Positions 8,203-16,729 of a stretch of DNA of 64,000 bases are shown one piece after another. The DNA is from Sphingomonas gei (GTDB taxonomy: Bacteria; Pseudomonadota; Alphaproteobacteria; Sphingomonadales; Sphingomonadaceae). The translations under genes were made by a program, and so were the position numbers. Under the pieces are notes generated by a model, which did no database searches, was not told where the DNA came from, and saw nothing but the letters and a program-made list of their open reading frames with translations. The DNA lies in assembly GCF_004792685.1 (NCBI RefSeq), contig NZ_SRXT01000002.1, forward strand, positions 124,001-188,000. Reading direction: 5' to 3'. How positions within the stretch are numbered: position 1 is the first letter of the stretch; each line of letters opens with the position of its first letter.

Positions 8203-8705
8203 TGACCGAAGAAACGACACCCCGCCTCGCATTGCCGCTGCTTCAGCCCGGCCAGGCGCAAAAGGAGATGACGCACAACGAAGCGCTGGCACTGCTCGAT
8301 CTCGGCGTGCATGCTGCGGTGATCGACGCGAATGTCGACACGCCTCCAGCGAGCCCGGTGCCGGGCGCGTGCTGGCTCCTCGGCGCCGCCCCGGTCGATG
8401 CGTGGGCGGGGCATCCGCGGGCGTTGGCCGGATGGTCCACTTCCGGCTGGTATTTCTTCGAGCCGCACGAGGGAATGCAGGTATGGCTCGGGCCGGAGCG
8501 CGGAAACGGAGTGTTTTCGGGGGGCGTCTGGCGCCTCGGCGCGGTCCACGGAAAACTATTTGTCGAGGGAGATCAGGTGGTTGGACCAAGAGCCGCAGCC
8601 ATCATGGAACCCTCGGGCGGCATGACGGTTGATGGCGAGGCACGGGCAGCGATTGTTTCGGTGCTGGAAGCGTTGCGCACGCATGGTTTGATCCAGGGAG
8701 GTTGA
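8202..8705 (+). CDS. DUF2793 family protein at the end of the GTA cluster
   Basis: The 167-residue protein has the DUF2793 hallmarks: RLALPLLQPGQAQKEMTHNEAL at the N-terminus and the stretch from PGACWLLGAAPVDAWAGH to LAGWSTSGWYFFEP, repeated Trp/Gly motifs of a small beta-rich fold. DUF2793 genes end many alphaproteobacterial phage and GTA tail loci and may form a tail spike or fibre tip. Its start shares one base with the previous stop (TGATG). Confidence 0.82.
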   Translation: MTEETTPRLALPLLQPGQAQKEMTHNEALALLDLGVHAAVIDANVDTPPASPVPGACWLLGAAPVDAWAGHPRALAGWSTSGWYFFEPHEGMQVWLGPERGNGVFSGGVWRLGAVHGKLFVEGDQVVGPRAAAIMEPSGGMTVDGEARAAIVSVLEALRTHGLIQGG

Positions 8706-8814
8706 ATCTGTGGCGCATATGCAACAGTCCCGGTTTTGTGTGCTTGCGCAGAAACCATCGTTTCGGTAGTGAGTTTGTCGCTGTCCGTAGTGACAACTTT
8801 GAAAGGGGATTAAT

Positions 8815-9942
8815 ATGCGGAAGCTTGCCGTAACTCTGGCACTTGCGACGACCGCGCTCAGCACGCCCGCACTTGCACGCGACGATGCGTGGTACGTGGG
8901 TATCGAGGGCGGCGCCATGCTGGTCGAAGATATCGATTGGGACGTTGGTGCAGCCATCGACAGCACGACTGTCGACCATCGCGCCGGCTATGACGTCGGC
9001 GGAACCGTCGGCTACGACCTCGGTGTCGTTCGCCTCGAAGCCGAAGTAGGCTATCGCAAGGCAAACGTGACCGGTCTTCGCTCGACGACGACGTTTCCTG
9101 TCGTGACTGGTGCGGGTGCCACGGTGCTCGCACCTGGTGGCACCTATGACTATGCTGCCGGCAGCACTTCGGCGCTCAGCTTCATGGTCAACGCGCTCTG
9201 GGACTTCGGCGATGATGACGGCGTCCAGGGCTTTGTCGGCCCCGGTCTCGGCGTTGCTCGCGTGAAGAGCCGTCTCGCGCTCAACACCAACGGCGCCGGT
9301 CTCGACGATTCGGACACGGTCGTTGCCTGGCAGGCGATTGCAGGCGTTCGCGCCCCGATCTCCGACAACATCGACGTGTCGCTCAAGTATCGCTTCTTCA
9401 ACGCCCCGGGCGTCGAACTCGTCGATATCGCGGGCCGCAACGTGTATGGCCGTTTCCGGTCGCACAGCATCATGGGTGGCCTGGTGTTCAACTTCGGTGC
9501 GCCTGAAGAGCCGTTGCCTACTCCGGAGCCGACCCCGGCACCGACCTACACCCCGCCGCCCGAGCCGACTCCGGTCGCCCCGGTCGTCCAGTGCACCCCT
9601 GGACCGTACATCGTGTTCTTCGACTGGGATAAGTCGGACATCACGCCGGAGGCCGGGAGCATTCTCGACAACGCCATCAGCAACTACCAGAACTGCGGTA
9701 ACTCGCAGGTCATGCTGGCGGGCCACGCCGACCGTTCGGGTTCGGCGAGCTACAATGTCGGTCTGTCGCAGCGTCGCGCTGACGCGGTTAAGTCCTATCT
9801 GTCTGGACGTGGTATCTCCGACGGTGTCATCTCGACTGAAGCGTTCGGTGAAAGCCGCCCGCGCGTCGAGACCGCCGATGGCGTCCGCGAACTGCAGAAC
9901 CGTCGCGTGGAAATCATGTACGGGCCGGGTTCGGGTCAGTAA
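8815..9942 (+). CDS. OmpA family outer membrane protein
   Basis: The 375-residue product starts with a signal peptide (cleavage after TPALA, about residue 21), then an 8-strand OmpA-type beta-barrel (~25-220), a Pro-rich linker with PEPTPAP-type repeats (~230-260) and an OmpA C-terminal peptidoglycan-binding domain with FFDWDKSDITPEA, GHADRSGS and NRRVEI motifs. It anchors the outer membrane to peptidoglycan. It is monocistronic: AAAGGGGATTAAT precedes the ATG, and a strong terminator follows at 9968. Codon use looks highly biased, as for an abundant protein. Confidence 0.94.
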   Translation: MRKLAVTLALATTALSTPALARDDAWYVGIEGGAMLVEDIDWDVGAAIDSTTVDHRAGYDVGGTVGYDLGVVRLEAEVGYRKANVTGLRSTTTFPVVTGAGATVLAPGGTYDYAAGSTSALSFMVNALWDFGDDDGVQGFVGPGLGVARVKSRLALNTNGAGLDDSDTVVAWQAIAGVRAPISDNIDVSLKYRFFNAPGVELVDIAGRNVYGRFRSHSIMGGLVFNFGAPEEPLPTPEPTPAPTYTPPPEPTPVAPVVQCTPGPYIVFFDWDKSDITPEAGSILDNAISNYQNCGNSQVMLAGHADRSGSASYNVGLSQRRADAVKSYLSGRGISDGVISTEAFGESRPRVETADGVRELQNRRVEIMYGPGSGQ

Positions 9943-9967
9943 TCCACGGTTCTTCGGAACAGGAATT

Positions 9968-10000
9968 GGGGAGGTCGGGAAACCGGCCTCCCTTTTTCTT
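9968..10000 (+). terminator. Rho-independent terminator after the OmpA gene
   Basis: GAGGTCGG-GAAA-CCGGCCTC forms an eight-pair stem with one G-U pair and a GNRA-type loop, extended by flanking G/C pairs and followed by CCTTTTTCTTTG. Confidence 0.88.
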
Positions 10001-10086
10001 TGTCTGCGCGCTTGAGAGACTCGCTGTGGCAACACGTCGATAACGAGTTTAGGGGCGAGCCGTTCGGGAGGCGATCTACGGGCTCA

Positions 10087-10159
10087 GCTCCCCTGCAAAA
10101 GCAGGGTCCCGGGCTCGGAGCACGGCTTGTGCCTCTGACCTCTGCTTTCGCAGGGGAAC
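10087..10159. repeat. Palindromic intergenic repeat, CCCCTGC-AAAGCAGGGG family
   Basis: An imperfect inverted repeat: left arm CTCCCCTGCAAAAGCAGGG, right arm CTCTGCTTTCGCAGGGGAAC. The same family occurs at 39982-40056, and a lone half at 63407-63428. It sits between the OmpA terminator and the 3' end of ygfZ and may be a REP-type element. Confidence 0.7.
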
Positions 10160-10170
10160 GATGACGCGAC

Positions 10171-10908
10171 CTAGTCGGTGGTCGGCAGGAGTGCCTGCTG
10201 GAGCCAATCCGGCTGCAACGCGTCGCCCAGCGCCTCTATGCGACGCAGTTCCACCATCAGGCCCAGTTCGGGATAGACTGCGCGCGTCCGATCACCGGGC
10301 TCACCGAGCTGGGCGACGATGAGGCGCCGATTGACCTTGGCGCGATAATGCATGCGCGCGGTGTTTTCCTGGCCGATGTAACAGCCCTTGGTGAAGCTGA
10401 CTCCGGCCAACTCTGCGGCATTGCATTCGAGCCAGAGCGTCTTGTCCTGCCCGAGTTCGGCGGCACCTTCGGTCACGCCCAACCTCAGGCGGTGCGCCAC
10501 CCAGCCGCTCGCCGCAATCCCGGTCGGTGGCCCCAGCCAGCGCCGGCCGAGCGCCGCCAGACGCGGATCGGCGAGGCCCTCGTCTCCATCCAGACGCCAG
10601 TGGACGCCGCCTTCTAGCGGCTCGATCGCGATCGGGCGGCGGAGGCGGTAGAGCGTCAGGCGGCGGGCAAGCGCCTCGCGCTGCGCCTCTTCGCAATCGA
10701 TCAGAATATTCTCACCGTCATCCCACAGGATGAAATCGAACAAGGCCTTGCCCTGCGCGGTCAGCAGCCCTGCCCATTGCGGCCTGGCAGCGGTGACGAG
10801 TGCCAGATCCTGCGTCACCAGCCCCTGGAGGAACCCGCGTACGTCTTCGCCGCTTATCCGCAGCAATGCGCGATCGGATAGCCATGTGCCGGGACTGGTT
10901 TCGCTCAT
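10171..10908 (-). CDS. ygfZ: YgfZ/GcvT-like folate-binding protein
   Basis: The 245-residue protein belongs to the YgfZ branch of the aminomethyltransferase fold. It has the family signature KGCYIGQE (with the conserved cysteine) followed by the basic segment RAKVNRRL, and the N-terminal VRGFLQGLVTQDL block. YgfZ binds tetrahydrofolate and supports repair or assembly of iron-sulfur enzymes, including MiaB-type tRNA modification. It is divergent from pyrC with only 44 bases between the start codons, so the promoters must be compact or overlapping. Confidence 0.88.
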   Translation of the reverse strand: MSETSPGTWLSDRALLRISGEDVRGFLQGLVTQDLALVTAARPQWAGLLTAQGKALFDFILWDDGENILIDCEEAQREALARRLTLYRLRRPIAIEPLEGGVHWRLDGDEGLADPRLAALGRRWLGPPTGIAASGWVAHRLRLGVTEGAAELGQDKTLWLECNAAELAGVSFTKGCYIGQENTARMHYRAKVNRRLIVAQLGEPGDRTRAVYPELGLMVELRRIEALGDALQPDWLQQALLPTTD

Positions 10909-10952
10909 GGCGAACAGGTAGGAGCCGGGGAGGCAAGACGGAAGAGGGCGAT

Positions 10953-12278
10953 ATGACGAGCGTCGATCTAAAGCTCAGAGGCGGGCGCGTGCATCTGCCC
11001 GGTGGACCTGCCGATGTGGACGTCGGCGTCAGCGCCGGGCGCATCGTCGCGATCGGCCAGGTCGGCGATGCCGGCGAGACGATCGACTGTACCGGGCTCG
11101 ACGTGCTTCCCGGGGTGATCGACAGCCAGGTCCATTTCCGCGAGCCGGGGCTCGAATATAAGGAAGATCTCGAGAGCGGCAGCCGGTCGGCGGTGCTCGG
11201 CGGCGTGACCGCGGTGTTCGAGATGCCCAACACCAAGCCCAATACCGACAGCGCCGAGGCGATCGCCGACAAGCTCGCGCGCGCAAAGGATCGCATGTGG
11301 TGCGACCATGCCTTCTATGTCGGCGCGACTGCGACCAATGCGCCGCAATTGCGGGAGCTCGAGCGGCTGCCGGGCACGGCGGGAGTCAAGATCTTCATGG
11401 GCGCTTCGACCGGCGACTTGCTGGTCGCCGAGGATTCGGAGCTGGCGCGGGTGCTCGCCTCGGGCAAGCGCCGCGTCGCGATCCACGCCGAGGACGAGGC
11501 GCGGATGAACGCGCGGCTCGACGAACGCGTGACCGGCGACCCCGCCTCGCATCCGGTGTGGCGCGACGATGAAAGCGCATTGCTCGCGACGCAGCGGATC
11601 CTGCGACTGGCGCGCGAGGCGAAGCGGCGGATTCACGTGCTCCACGTCACGACGCCGGCCGAGCTCGAATTGCTCGGCCAGAACAAGGATATCGCGACCT
11701 GCGAAGTCACTCCGCAGCACCTGACGCTCGCCGGCGAGGACGCCTATCCGCGGCTCGGCACCTTTGCCCAGATGAACCCGCCGATCCGTTCCGGCGCGCA
11801 TCGCGACGGGCTGTGGCACTGGCTGGGCCAGGGCGTTCCCGACGTGCTTGGATCGGACCACGCGCCGCATAGCCGCGAGGAAAAGGCCAAGGAATATCCG
11901 GCGAGCCCGAGCGGCATGCCGGGGGTGCAGACCTTGCTGCCGCTGATGCTCAACCATGTCGCCGAGGGGCGGCTGAGCCTGCAGCGACTGATCGACCTGA
12001 CCAGCGCCGGCCCGCAGCGCATCTTCGGCATCGTCGGCAAGGGGCGCATCGTCACGGGTTATGACGCCGATTTCACCATCGTCGATCTCAAGGCGCGCTG
12101 GACGATCGAGGAAGAATGGCTCGCATCGCGCTGCGGCTGGTCCCCGTTCACCGGGATGACGCTGACCGGGAAGCCGGTCGGGACGATCGTGCGCGGCAAT
12201 CGCGTGATGTGGGACGGCGCGCTCGCGAATGCGGCAATCGGGCAGCCGGTGCGGTTCGAGGCAGTCGAATTCGGCTGA
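10953..12278 (+). CDS. pyrC: Dihydroorotase-type cyclic amidohydrolase
   Basis: The 441-residue protein is a class I dihydroorotase / allantoinase-type amidohydrolase: DSQVHFREPG, carbamate-lysine region GVKIFMGASTGDLL, IHAED, HVLHVTTPAEL, and the catalytic aspartate in GSDHAPHS. Dihydroorotase closes carbamoyl aspartate in pyrimidine synthesis. The usual HxH metal pair is QVH here, so the first metal histidine is replaced by glutamine. The other ligands look present. GAAGAGG precedes the ATG at 10953. pyrB is not adjacent, so this may be the second, non-canonical homologue found in many alphaproteobacteria. Confidence 0.82.
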   Translation: MTSVDLKLRGGRVHLPGGPADVDVGVSAGRIVAIGQVGDAGETIDCTGLDVLPGVIDSQVHFREPGLEYKEDLESGSRSAVLGGVTAVFEMPNTKPNTDSAEAIADKLARAKDRMWCDHAFYVGATATNAPQLRELERLPGTAGVKIFMGASTGDLLVAEDSELARVLASGKRRVAIHAEDEARMNARLDERVTGDPASHPVWRDDESALLATQRILRLAREAKRRIHVLHVTTPAELELLGQNKDIATCEVTPQHLTLAGEDAYPRLGTFAQMNPPIRSGAHRDGLWHWLGQGVPDVLGSDHAPHSREEKAKEYPASPSGMPGVQTLLPLMLNHVAEGRLSLQRLIDLTSAGPQRIFGIVGKGRIVTGYDADFTIVDLKARWTIEEEWLASRCGWSPFTGMTLTGKPVGTIVRGNRVMWDGALANAAIGQPVRFEAVEFG

Positions 12279-12350
12279 GCCGTCGGGCCAGCACAGGTTA
12301 ATGCTACTTATGCTATTGGGAAATCGCGTTTTCCGACCAATGGCGGTGAC

Positions 12351-13127
12351 ATGGGTTTTGTGCGATCGACGCGAGCGGAGCGAGCGAGAGCGGGGCTGGC
12401 TGCAGCCGCGCTGACCGCGGCGCTCGGCTATGCGCTAGTCGCGGGGCTGGCGCTCGGCAGAGGGGCGACGCCGGCAGCCGCGCTTCAGATCTTCGAAGTC
12501 GGGCCCGAGCCGCCGCCGCCGCCGCGCGAGAAGCTGCGGCCGCATCAAGTGCGCAGCAGCCGGCGTGAAGGCGCGGCGTCGCCGCCCAATCTGCGCTCCG
12601 AGCCGACCGAGATCGTCGCGCCGGCGCCGGTAATGCCGGTACCTTCGCCGGTAATCGCGGCGCCGATCGCAGGGGTGGGAAGCGATCCGTCCGCGGGCAG
12701 CGCCGACATAATCGGGCCCGGCACCGGCAGTGGCGGCGAAGGCAATGGGCGCGGCAGCGGCGGCGGGGGGGACGGCGACGGCGACGGCGGCACCGAGACC
12801 GCGCCGCGGCAGATCCGCGGCGACCTGCGCGACGCCGATTATCCGCCCGGCGCGGCCGAAGCGGGGATCGGCGGGACGGTGAGCGTGCGCTATTATGTCG
12901 AGACCGACGGCCATGTCAGCGATTGCGACGTGACCCGATCGAGCGGAAATGCCGAGCTCGACGCAGCCACTTGCGGATTCATCGTGCGACGCTTCCGCTT
13001 TCGTCCCGCGCGAGACGGCCGCGGCCGGCCGGTGCCTGCCGCGATCGTCGAGAACCATAGCTGGATGATCCATCAGGAGCCCGCCGAGGCGCCGCCGCCC
13101 AGACCCCGGCGGCGGTTCGGCTGGTGA
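12351..13127 (+). CDS. TonB-like energy transducer protein
   Basis: The 258-residue protein has one N-terminal transmembrane helix (~15-38), a Pro-rich periplasmic region (PEPPPPPREK, then Pro/Ala repeats), a Gly/Asp-rich linker (~115-145) and a C-terminal TonB-like domain (~155-240) with VSVRYYVETDGHVSDCDVTRSSG, as in energy transducers coupling ExbBD to outer membrane receptors. No exbBD lies nearby. Two cysteines in the C-terminal domain (DCDV and TCGF) could form a disulfide. The start follows a weak Shine-Dalgarno. Confidence 0.83.
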   Translation: MGFVRSTRAERARAGLAAAALTAALGYALVAGLALGRGATPAAALQIFEVGPEPPPPPREKLRPHQVRSSRREGAASPPNLRSEPTEIVAPAPVMPVPSPVIAAPIAGVGSDPSAGSADIIGPGTGSGGEGNGRGSGGGGDGDGDGGTETAPRQIRGDLRDADYPPGAAEAGIGGTVSVRYYVETDGHVSDCDVTRSSGNAELDAATCGFIVRRFRFRPARDGRGRPVPAAIVENHSWMIHQEPAEAPPPRPRRRFGW

Positions 13128-13188
13128 TGGCGGTCAGGTTGGCTTCACGCTGGGGAACTGCGCTGCTTCGACGCAAGGGGCATCGAAC

Positions 13189-13473
13189 CTAGAGCGACAA
13201 GCCGATCGCCACGCCCATTTGCACCGTCGCGATCAGCATCAGCCAGGTCGAAAAGGGCTGCTTGCGGGTCTTGTGGCGGAAGAGGTGGCGCGCGGCGAAG
13301 GCACCCGGCGTGCCGCCGATGAGCGCGAGCGCGAGCAGGTCGGCTTCGGGAATCCGGCGCCTGCCGGCGATCGCGCGTTGCTTGTCGTCACGGAAGCCCA
13401 GCATCGTCCAGAGATTGACGAGCAGCAAAGCAGGGATCGCATAGACGAGCATGCGCGCAACTTGCCATGCCAT
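13189..13473 (-). CDS. DUF1294 family small membrane protein
   Basis: The 94-residue protein has the DUF1294 pattern: helix 1, then GFRDDKQRAI (D-K motif), RRIPEADLLALALIGGTPGA, RHKTRKQPF and a C-terminal helix. Three membrane segments are likely. Function unknown. It lies downstream of the hybrid kinase gene on the same strand, 18 bases from that gene's stop. Confidence 0.87.
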   Translation of the reverse strand: MAWQVARMLVYAIPALLLVNLWTMLGFRDDKQRAIAGRRRIPEADLLALALIGGTPGAFAARHLFRHKTRKQPFSTWLMLIATVQMGVAIGLSL

Positions 13474-13491
13474 GCCGTGCTTAGCGAAATG

Positions 13492-15459
13492 CTACCAGCG
13501 CCTGCGTTCGGGAAACTTGACCACTTCACCGCCCGGGCTGCTCGCGGCGACGGTGAATGCGACGCAGCGCAGCAACTGATCCTGGCGGAAGGGCTTCGCC
13601 AGCTTGGGCAGATCGGCAGCGGCGCCGGCGGGAAGCTCGGCATAGCCCGACACGAGCAGCACGGGGAGGCCCGGCCAGCCCGTCTGCGCAGCCTCGGCGA
13701 GCTGGGCGCCGTTCATTTCGGGCATCGCGAAATCGGTGACGAGCAGGTCGACGCGGTTCTCGCTCAGCAGCTTGAGCGCGGCCCGGCCCGAAGTGGCCTG
13801 GAGCACCCGATGCCCGCCCTCTTCGAGCATCGCCGCGGTATTGGTGAGCACGAGCGCGTCGTCGTCCACTGCCAGCACCACCAGTTGATGGCCGGGGATC
13901 GGCGCCTCCGCGGGACCGGCGTCCGCCTGCGCCTCGGTGGCCACTTCCTGCGAAACGGGAAGCCAGAGTTCGGCGGTGGTGCCCTTACCGGCGTGGCTGC
14001 GCAGCGTCAGCTTGCCACCGCATTGCTCGGCGAACCCCTGAACCATCGACAGTCCGAGGCCCGTACCCTTGCCGACGCCCTTGGTGGTGTAGAACGGCTC
14101 GGTCGCGCGGGCGAGCGTTTCGGGCGCCATGCCCTGGCCGGTGTCGGCGACCGACAGGCAGACATAGGCGCCCGGCTTCAATCCCGTTCCCGGAGCGACC
14201 TGCTCTTCGCGCGCGGCGATGACGATGCGCCCGCCATCGGGCATCGCGTCGCGGGCATTCACGGCAAGGTTGAGCAGGACGAGCTCGAGCTGCGCGGGAT
14301 CGGCATGCACATGGTCGACCAGCAGCGGGAATTGCGTATCGATCCGCACGCCGCCACCGATCGTGCGCTGGAGCAGGTCCGCCATACCGCGGACCAGAGC
14401 GACCGGGTCGACGGTCTCGAGCTTGAGCTCCTGCTTGCGGGCGAAAGCGAGCATCCGCTGAGTGAGCGTCGCGCCGCGCTCGGCCGCCTTCATCGCGTTG
14501 TCGATGAAGCGCGAGATGTCGCCGCCATCGGCCATTTTCCGCCGTGCGAGGTCCAAGCTGCCGACGATCGCGGCGAGCAGATTGTTGAAATCGTGCGCGA
14601 CGCCGCCAGTCAGCTTGCCGATCGCCTCCATCTTCTGCGACTGGTAAAAGGCTTCCTGCGCCTGTTCGAGCGCGAGCTGCGATTGCCGGCGTTCGGTCAA
14701 GTCGCGGGTGATCTTGGCGAAGCCGATCAGCGTGCCCGCGGGGTCGCGCACCGGATCGATCACGACATTGGCCCAGAAGCGCGTGCCGTCCTGGCGCACC
14801 CGCCAGCCCTCCGCTTCGAACCGGCCCGCATTGGTGGCAAGCTCGAGCGCGCGGCGGGGTAACCCCGCCGCGCGATCCTCGTCGGTGTAGAAGCGCGAGA
14901 AATGCTGGCCGATGATCTCGTCGGCGGCATAGCCCTTGAAGCGTTCGGCGCCGGCGTTCCAGCTGACGATGCGGCCATCGAGGTCGAGCATGTAGATCGC
15001 GTAATCGGTGACGCTCTGGACGAGCAGACGAAACCGTTCCTCGCTGCGCCGCAGCGCCTCGTCGGCGATGCGGCGTTCGGTCAAATCGCGGGTGACCTTG
15101 GCGAAGCCGATCAGCGTGCCGTCGGCCTCGCGGATCGGATCGATGACGACGCTCGCCCAGAAATGGGTGCCGTCCTTGCGGACGCGCCAGCCCTCGGCAA
15201 CGAACCTGCCTTCGTCCTCCGCAGTGCGAAGCGCGCGCGCGGGCATGCCGGCGGCGCGATCCTCGTCGGTATAGAAGCGCGAGAAATGCGCGCCGAGGAT
15301 CTCGTCCTGGGTATAGCCCTTGAAGCGCTGGGCGCCGGCATTCCAGCTCGCCACCTTCCCATCGATGTCGAGCATGTAGATGGCGTAATCGGTGACGCTC
15401 TGGACGAGCATCTCGAAGCGGTTCGCGCCGGTTTCACTGGAAGTGGCAATCGGGGTCAT
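13492..15459 (-). CDS. Two-PAS hybrid histidine kinase / response regulator
   Basis: The 655-residue soluble protein has two tandem PAS domains (~10-110 and ~137-240), a dimerisation/phosphoacceptor helix with GGVAHDFNNLL (His near residue 285), an ATPase domain with NARDAMPDGG and GKGTGLGLSM, and a C-terminal receiver (~525-640) with VDDD and VTDFAMPEMNG. No membrane segment is present, so it senses a cytoplasmic signal. The PAS copies are nearly identical over long blocks (LVQSVTDYAIYMLD, HFSRFYTDEDRAAG). ATG 15459 has GTGGGA upstream; a GTG at 15495 is an alternative. Confidence 0.93.
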   Translation of the reverse strand: MTPIATSSETGANRFEMLVQSVTDYAIYMLDIDGKVASWNAGAQRFKGYTQDEILGAHFSRFYTDEDRAAGMPARALRTAEDEGRFVAEGWRVRKDGTHFWASVVIDPIREADGTLIGFAKVTRDLTERRIADEALRRSEERFRLLVQSVTDYAIYMLDLDGRIVSWNAGAERFKGYAADEIIGQHFSRFYTDEDRAAGLPRRALELATNAGRFEAEGWRVRQDGTRFWANVVIDPVRDPAGTLIGFAKITRDLTERRQSQLALEQAQEAFYQSQKMEAIGKLTGGVAHDFNNLLAAIVGSLDLARRKMADGGDISRFIDNAMKAAERGATLTQRMLAFARKQELKLETVDPVALVRGMADLLQRTIGGGVRIDTQFPLLVDHVHADPAQLELVLLNLAVNARDAMPDGGRIVIAAREEQVAPGTGLKPGAYVCLSVADTGQGMAPETLARATEPFYTTKGVGKGTGLGLSMVQGFAEQCGGKLTLRSHAGKGTTAELWLPVSQEVATEAQADAGPAEAPIPGHQLVVLAVDDDALVLTNTAAMLEEGGHRVLQATSGRAALKLLSENRVDLLVTDFAMPEMNGAQLAEAAQTGWPGLPVLLVSGYAELPAGAAADLPKLAKPFRQDQLLRCVAFTVAASSPGGEVVKFPERRRW

Positions 15460-15558
15460 GGATGTCCCACGGGACTCATGCGCAGCCCGGCTCACGGCCC
15501 CAAACGGCGAAGTCGGAAATTTGTTCCTAAGGCGCGGAACGTCGAACGCTTTTCCGCG

Positions 15559-16308
15559 TCAGAAAGGCAGCCAGCGCTGCTTCTCGCTGAACTTCATATA
15601 CCCGGCGTTCACTCCGAGCCGCCAGCCTACGCCGAGCCGGACCGGGATGAGCACCACGTCGCCGCGCCGCATATAGCTCGCCGAGAAGCCGCCGACGAAA
15701 TAGACGCGGCCCTCGCCCGCGGGGAAGCGCTTGTAGAGCTCCTGGCTGTCGTAGAGATTATAGACCAGGACGAACACCTTGTTGGCGTCGCCGCCCAGAT
15801 CGAAACCGATCGACGGCCCGGTCCAATAGACCTTCCGCTGGCCCTCGACCTTGTGGAACATCTCGCCCGAACCATAGCGCAAGCCGACGCCAATCGCGCC
15901 GCCAGCTTCGCGTCCGGCGATATATGCGTTGGGCTGGCCCTGATCCTTGAGAATGTTCTCGATGAGCCCGGCGAGCCCCGAAGCGCCTTTGCCGAACACG
16001 CCTTCGGCTGCGCCGATCAGATCGTCATGCTGATAGGTATTGGTGGCCTGTGCGCGTGCGCTGGCCGAATCGTTTGCCTCGGCGGGCGGTGGCGCCGGCT
16101 GGGGTTCGATGGCGCGGTCGTCGCGGGGAGCCTCCTGATAGGCGCCCTGATCGACTGGCTGCGGATCGTCTCGCGGCGGCGGCGGCGTCTGCAGGTCCGA
16201 ATCGATCTGGCTGTTCGGGTCGATTGTAGTGATCTGAGCCGAGGCGGGGGCCGCGCCGAGCCCGAGCGCGGCAGTAGCCGCCCACAGCATCAAGGTCCGC
16301 ATGCGCAT
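15559..16308 (-). CDS. DUF1134 envelope protein (EipA-like)
   Basis: The 249-residue protein has a signal peptide (cleavage after APASA), a disordered Pro/Asp/Gln-rich region (~25-95) and a C-terminal DUF1134 domain with GRVYFVGGFSASYMRRGDVVLIPVRLGVGWRLG-type sequence. The Brucella homologue EipA is a periplasmic protein needed for envelope integrity. GGGGG upstream supports ATG 16308, with ATG 16302 as a close alternative. It is divergent from the tRNA-Ser gene. Confidence 0.88.
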   Translation of the reverse strand: MRMRTLMLWAATAALGLGAAPASAQITTIDPNSQIDSDLQTPPPPRDDPQPVDQGAYQEAPRDDRAIEPQPAPPPAEANDSASARAQATNTYQHDDLIGAAEGVFGKGASGLAGLIENILKDQGQPNAYIAGREAGGAIGVGLRYGSGEMFHKVEGQRKVYWTGPSIGFDLGGDANKVFVLVYNLYDSQELYKRFPAGEGRVYFVGGFSASYMRRGDVVLIPVRLGVGWRLGVNAGYMKFSEKQRWLPF

Positions 16309-16462
16309 TCGATAACCCCCGGAAATCCAGCTTCGCACGCTACGCGGGCACGGCTGACCCTGCAATGAACGGGCGATAAGCGGAATCGATTTCGCGTCGA
16401 GGCGGTTCTTCCGTTGATCGCGCAAAACTCCGTCGCTATAGGGCTCGACTTCGGGCCTTCCC

Positions 16463-16555
16463 GGAGACGTGGGTGAGTGGCTGAAACCAGCGGTTTGCTA
16501 AACCGCCGTAGGGGGATTACTCCTACCGAGGGTTCGAATCCCTCCGTCTCCGCCA
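16463..16555 (+). tRNA. tRNA-Ser(GCT), island integration site
   Basis: A complete cloverleaf can be drawn: acceptor GGAGACG paired with CGTCTCC, discriminator G and encoded CCA; anticodon loop TTTGCTAAA gives GCT; a long variable arm (GTAGGGGGATTACTCCTAC) typical of class II tRNAs; T loop GGTTCGAATCC. Its 3' end is the left attachment site of the genomic island. Confidence 0.96.
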
Positions 16556-16556
16556 G
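16539..16556 (+). repeat. attL, 18-bp direct repeat at tRNA-Ser 3' end
   Basis: TCCCTCCGTCTCCGCCAG here is identical to 30801-30818. The identity stops at both sides (A versus C before, A versus G after). It covers the acceptor and part of the T stem, the classic target of tyrosine integrases. Confidence 0.9.
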
Positions 16557-16619
16557 ATTTCCAGCTTTTGCTGGATAATCAACGGCTTACGAATTTCGGG
16601 TTGTGAGCCATCGTTTCGT

Positions 16620-16643
16620 TGGTACACAAGCTGGTACACAAAG
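16620..16643 (+). promoter_or_regulatory. Tandem TGGTACACAA motifs, candidate integrase arm sites (left)
   Basis: TGGTACACAA occurs at 16620-16629 and again at 16632-16641, a 12-base direct period. Related TGGTACACTT, CGGTACATAG and TGGTACGCAA lie at 30706-30742. Both groups sit inside the island about 60 bases from the attachment repeat, as expected of arm-type integrase sites or accessory binding sites. Confidence 0.6.
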
Positions 16644-16729
16644 GTCGATAAGACCTCCCGTGCGACCGAGGGAACAGTTTCGGTTGAGCCGACCCAAGTT
16701 TGGTGGGGTCGTCACTTGGACGCGCCGCA

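Larger units (their letters stand above)
1..8705 (+). mobile_element. Gene transfer agent-type tail gene cluster (partial at left)
   Basis: Twelve same-strand genes follow the order known for Rhodobacter capsulatus-like GTAs from gp6 to gp15: connector, small gene, DUF3168, tail tube, gp10-like, chaperone, tape measure, DUF2460 protein, DUF2163 protein, NlpC/P60 peptidase and host-specificity protein, then a DUF2793 gene. Most junctions are ATGA, GTGA or TGATG overlaps, so they are probably co-transcribed. Head genes and terminase lie outside the window. No integrase or lysis gene is seen here, which fits a domesticated GTA better than an active prophage, though only half the locus is visible. 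Confidence 0.88.

Noticed and set aside
6193..8589. Long minus-strand open frame opposite the gp15-like gene
   Set aside because: Same antisense artefact; composition dominated by Arg, Ala and Pro, and no ribosome-binding site or family.
1..8705. Active temperate prophage
   Set aside because: The gene order is that of a GTA, and no integrase, repressor or lysis gene is seen in the visible part. Full exclusion needs the sequence to the left.
13219..14862. Plus-strand open frame opposite the hybrid histidine kinase
   Set aside because: The minus strand has clear PAS, kinase and receiver motifs; the plus frame has none.
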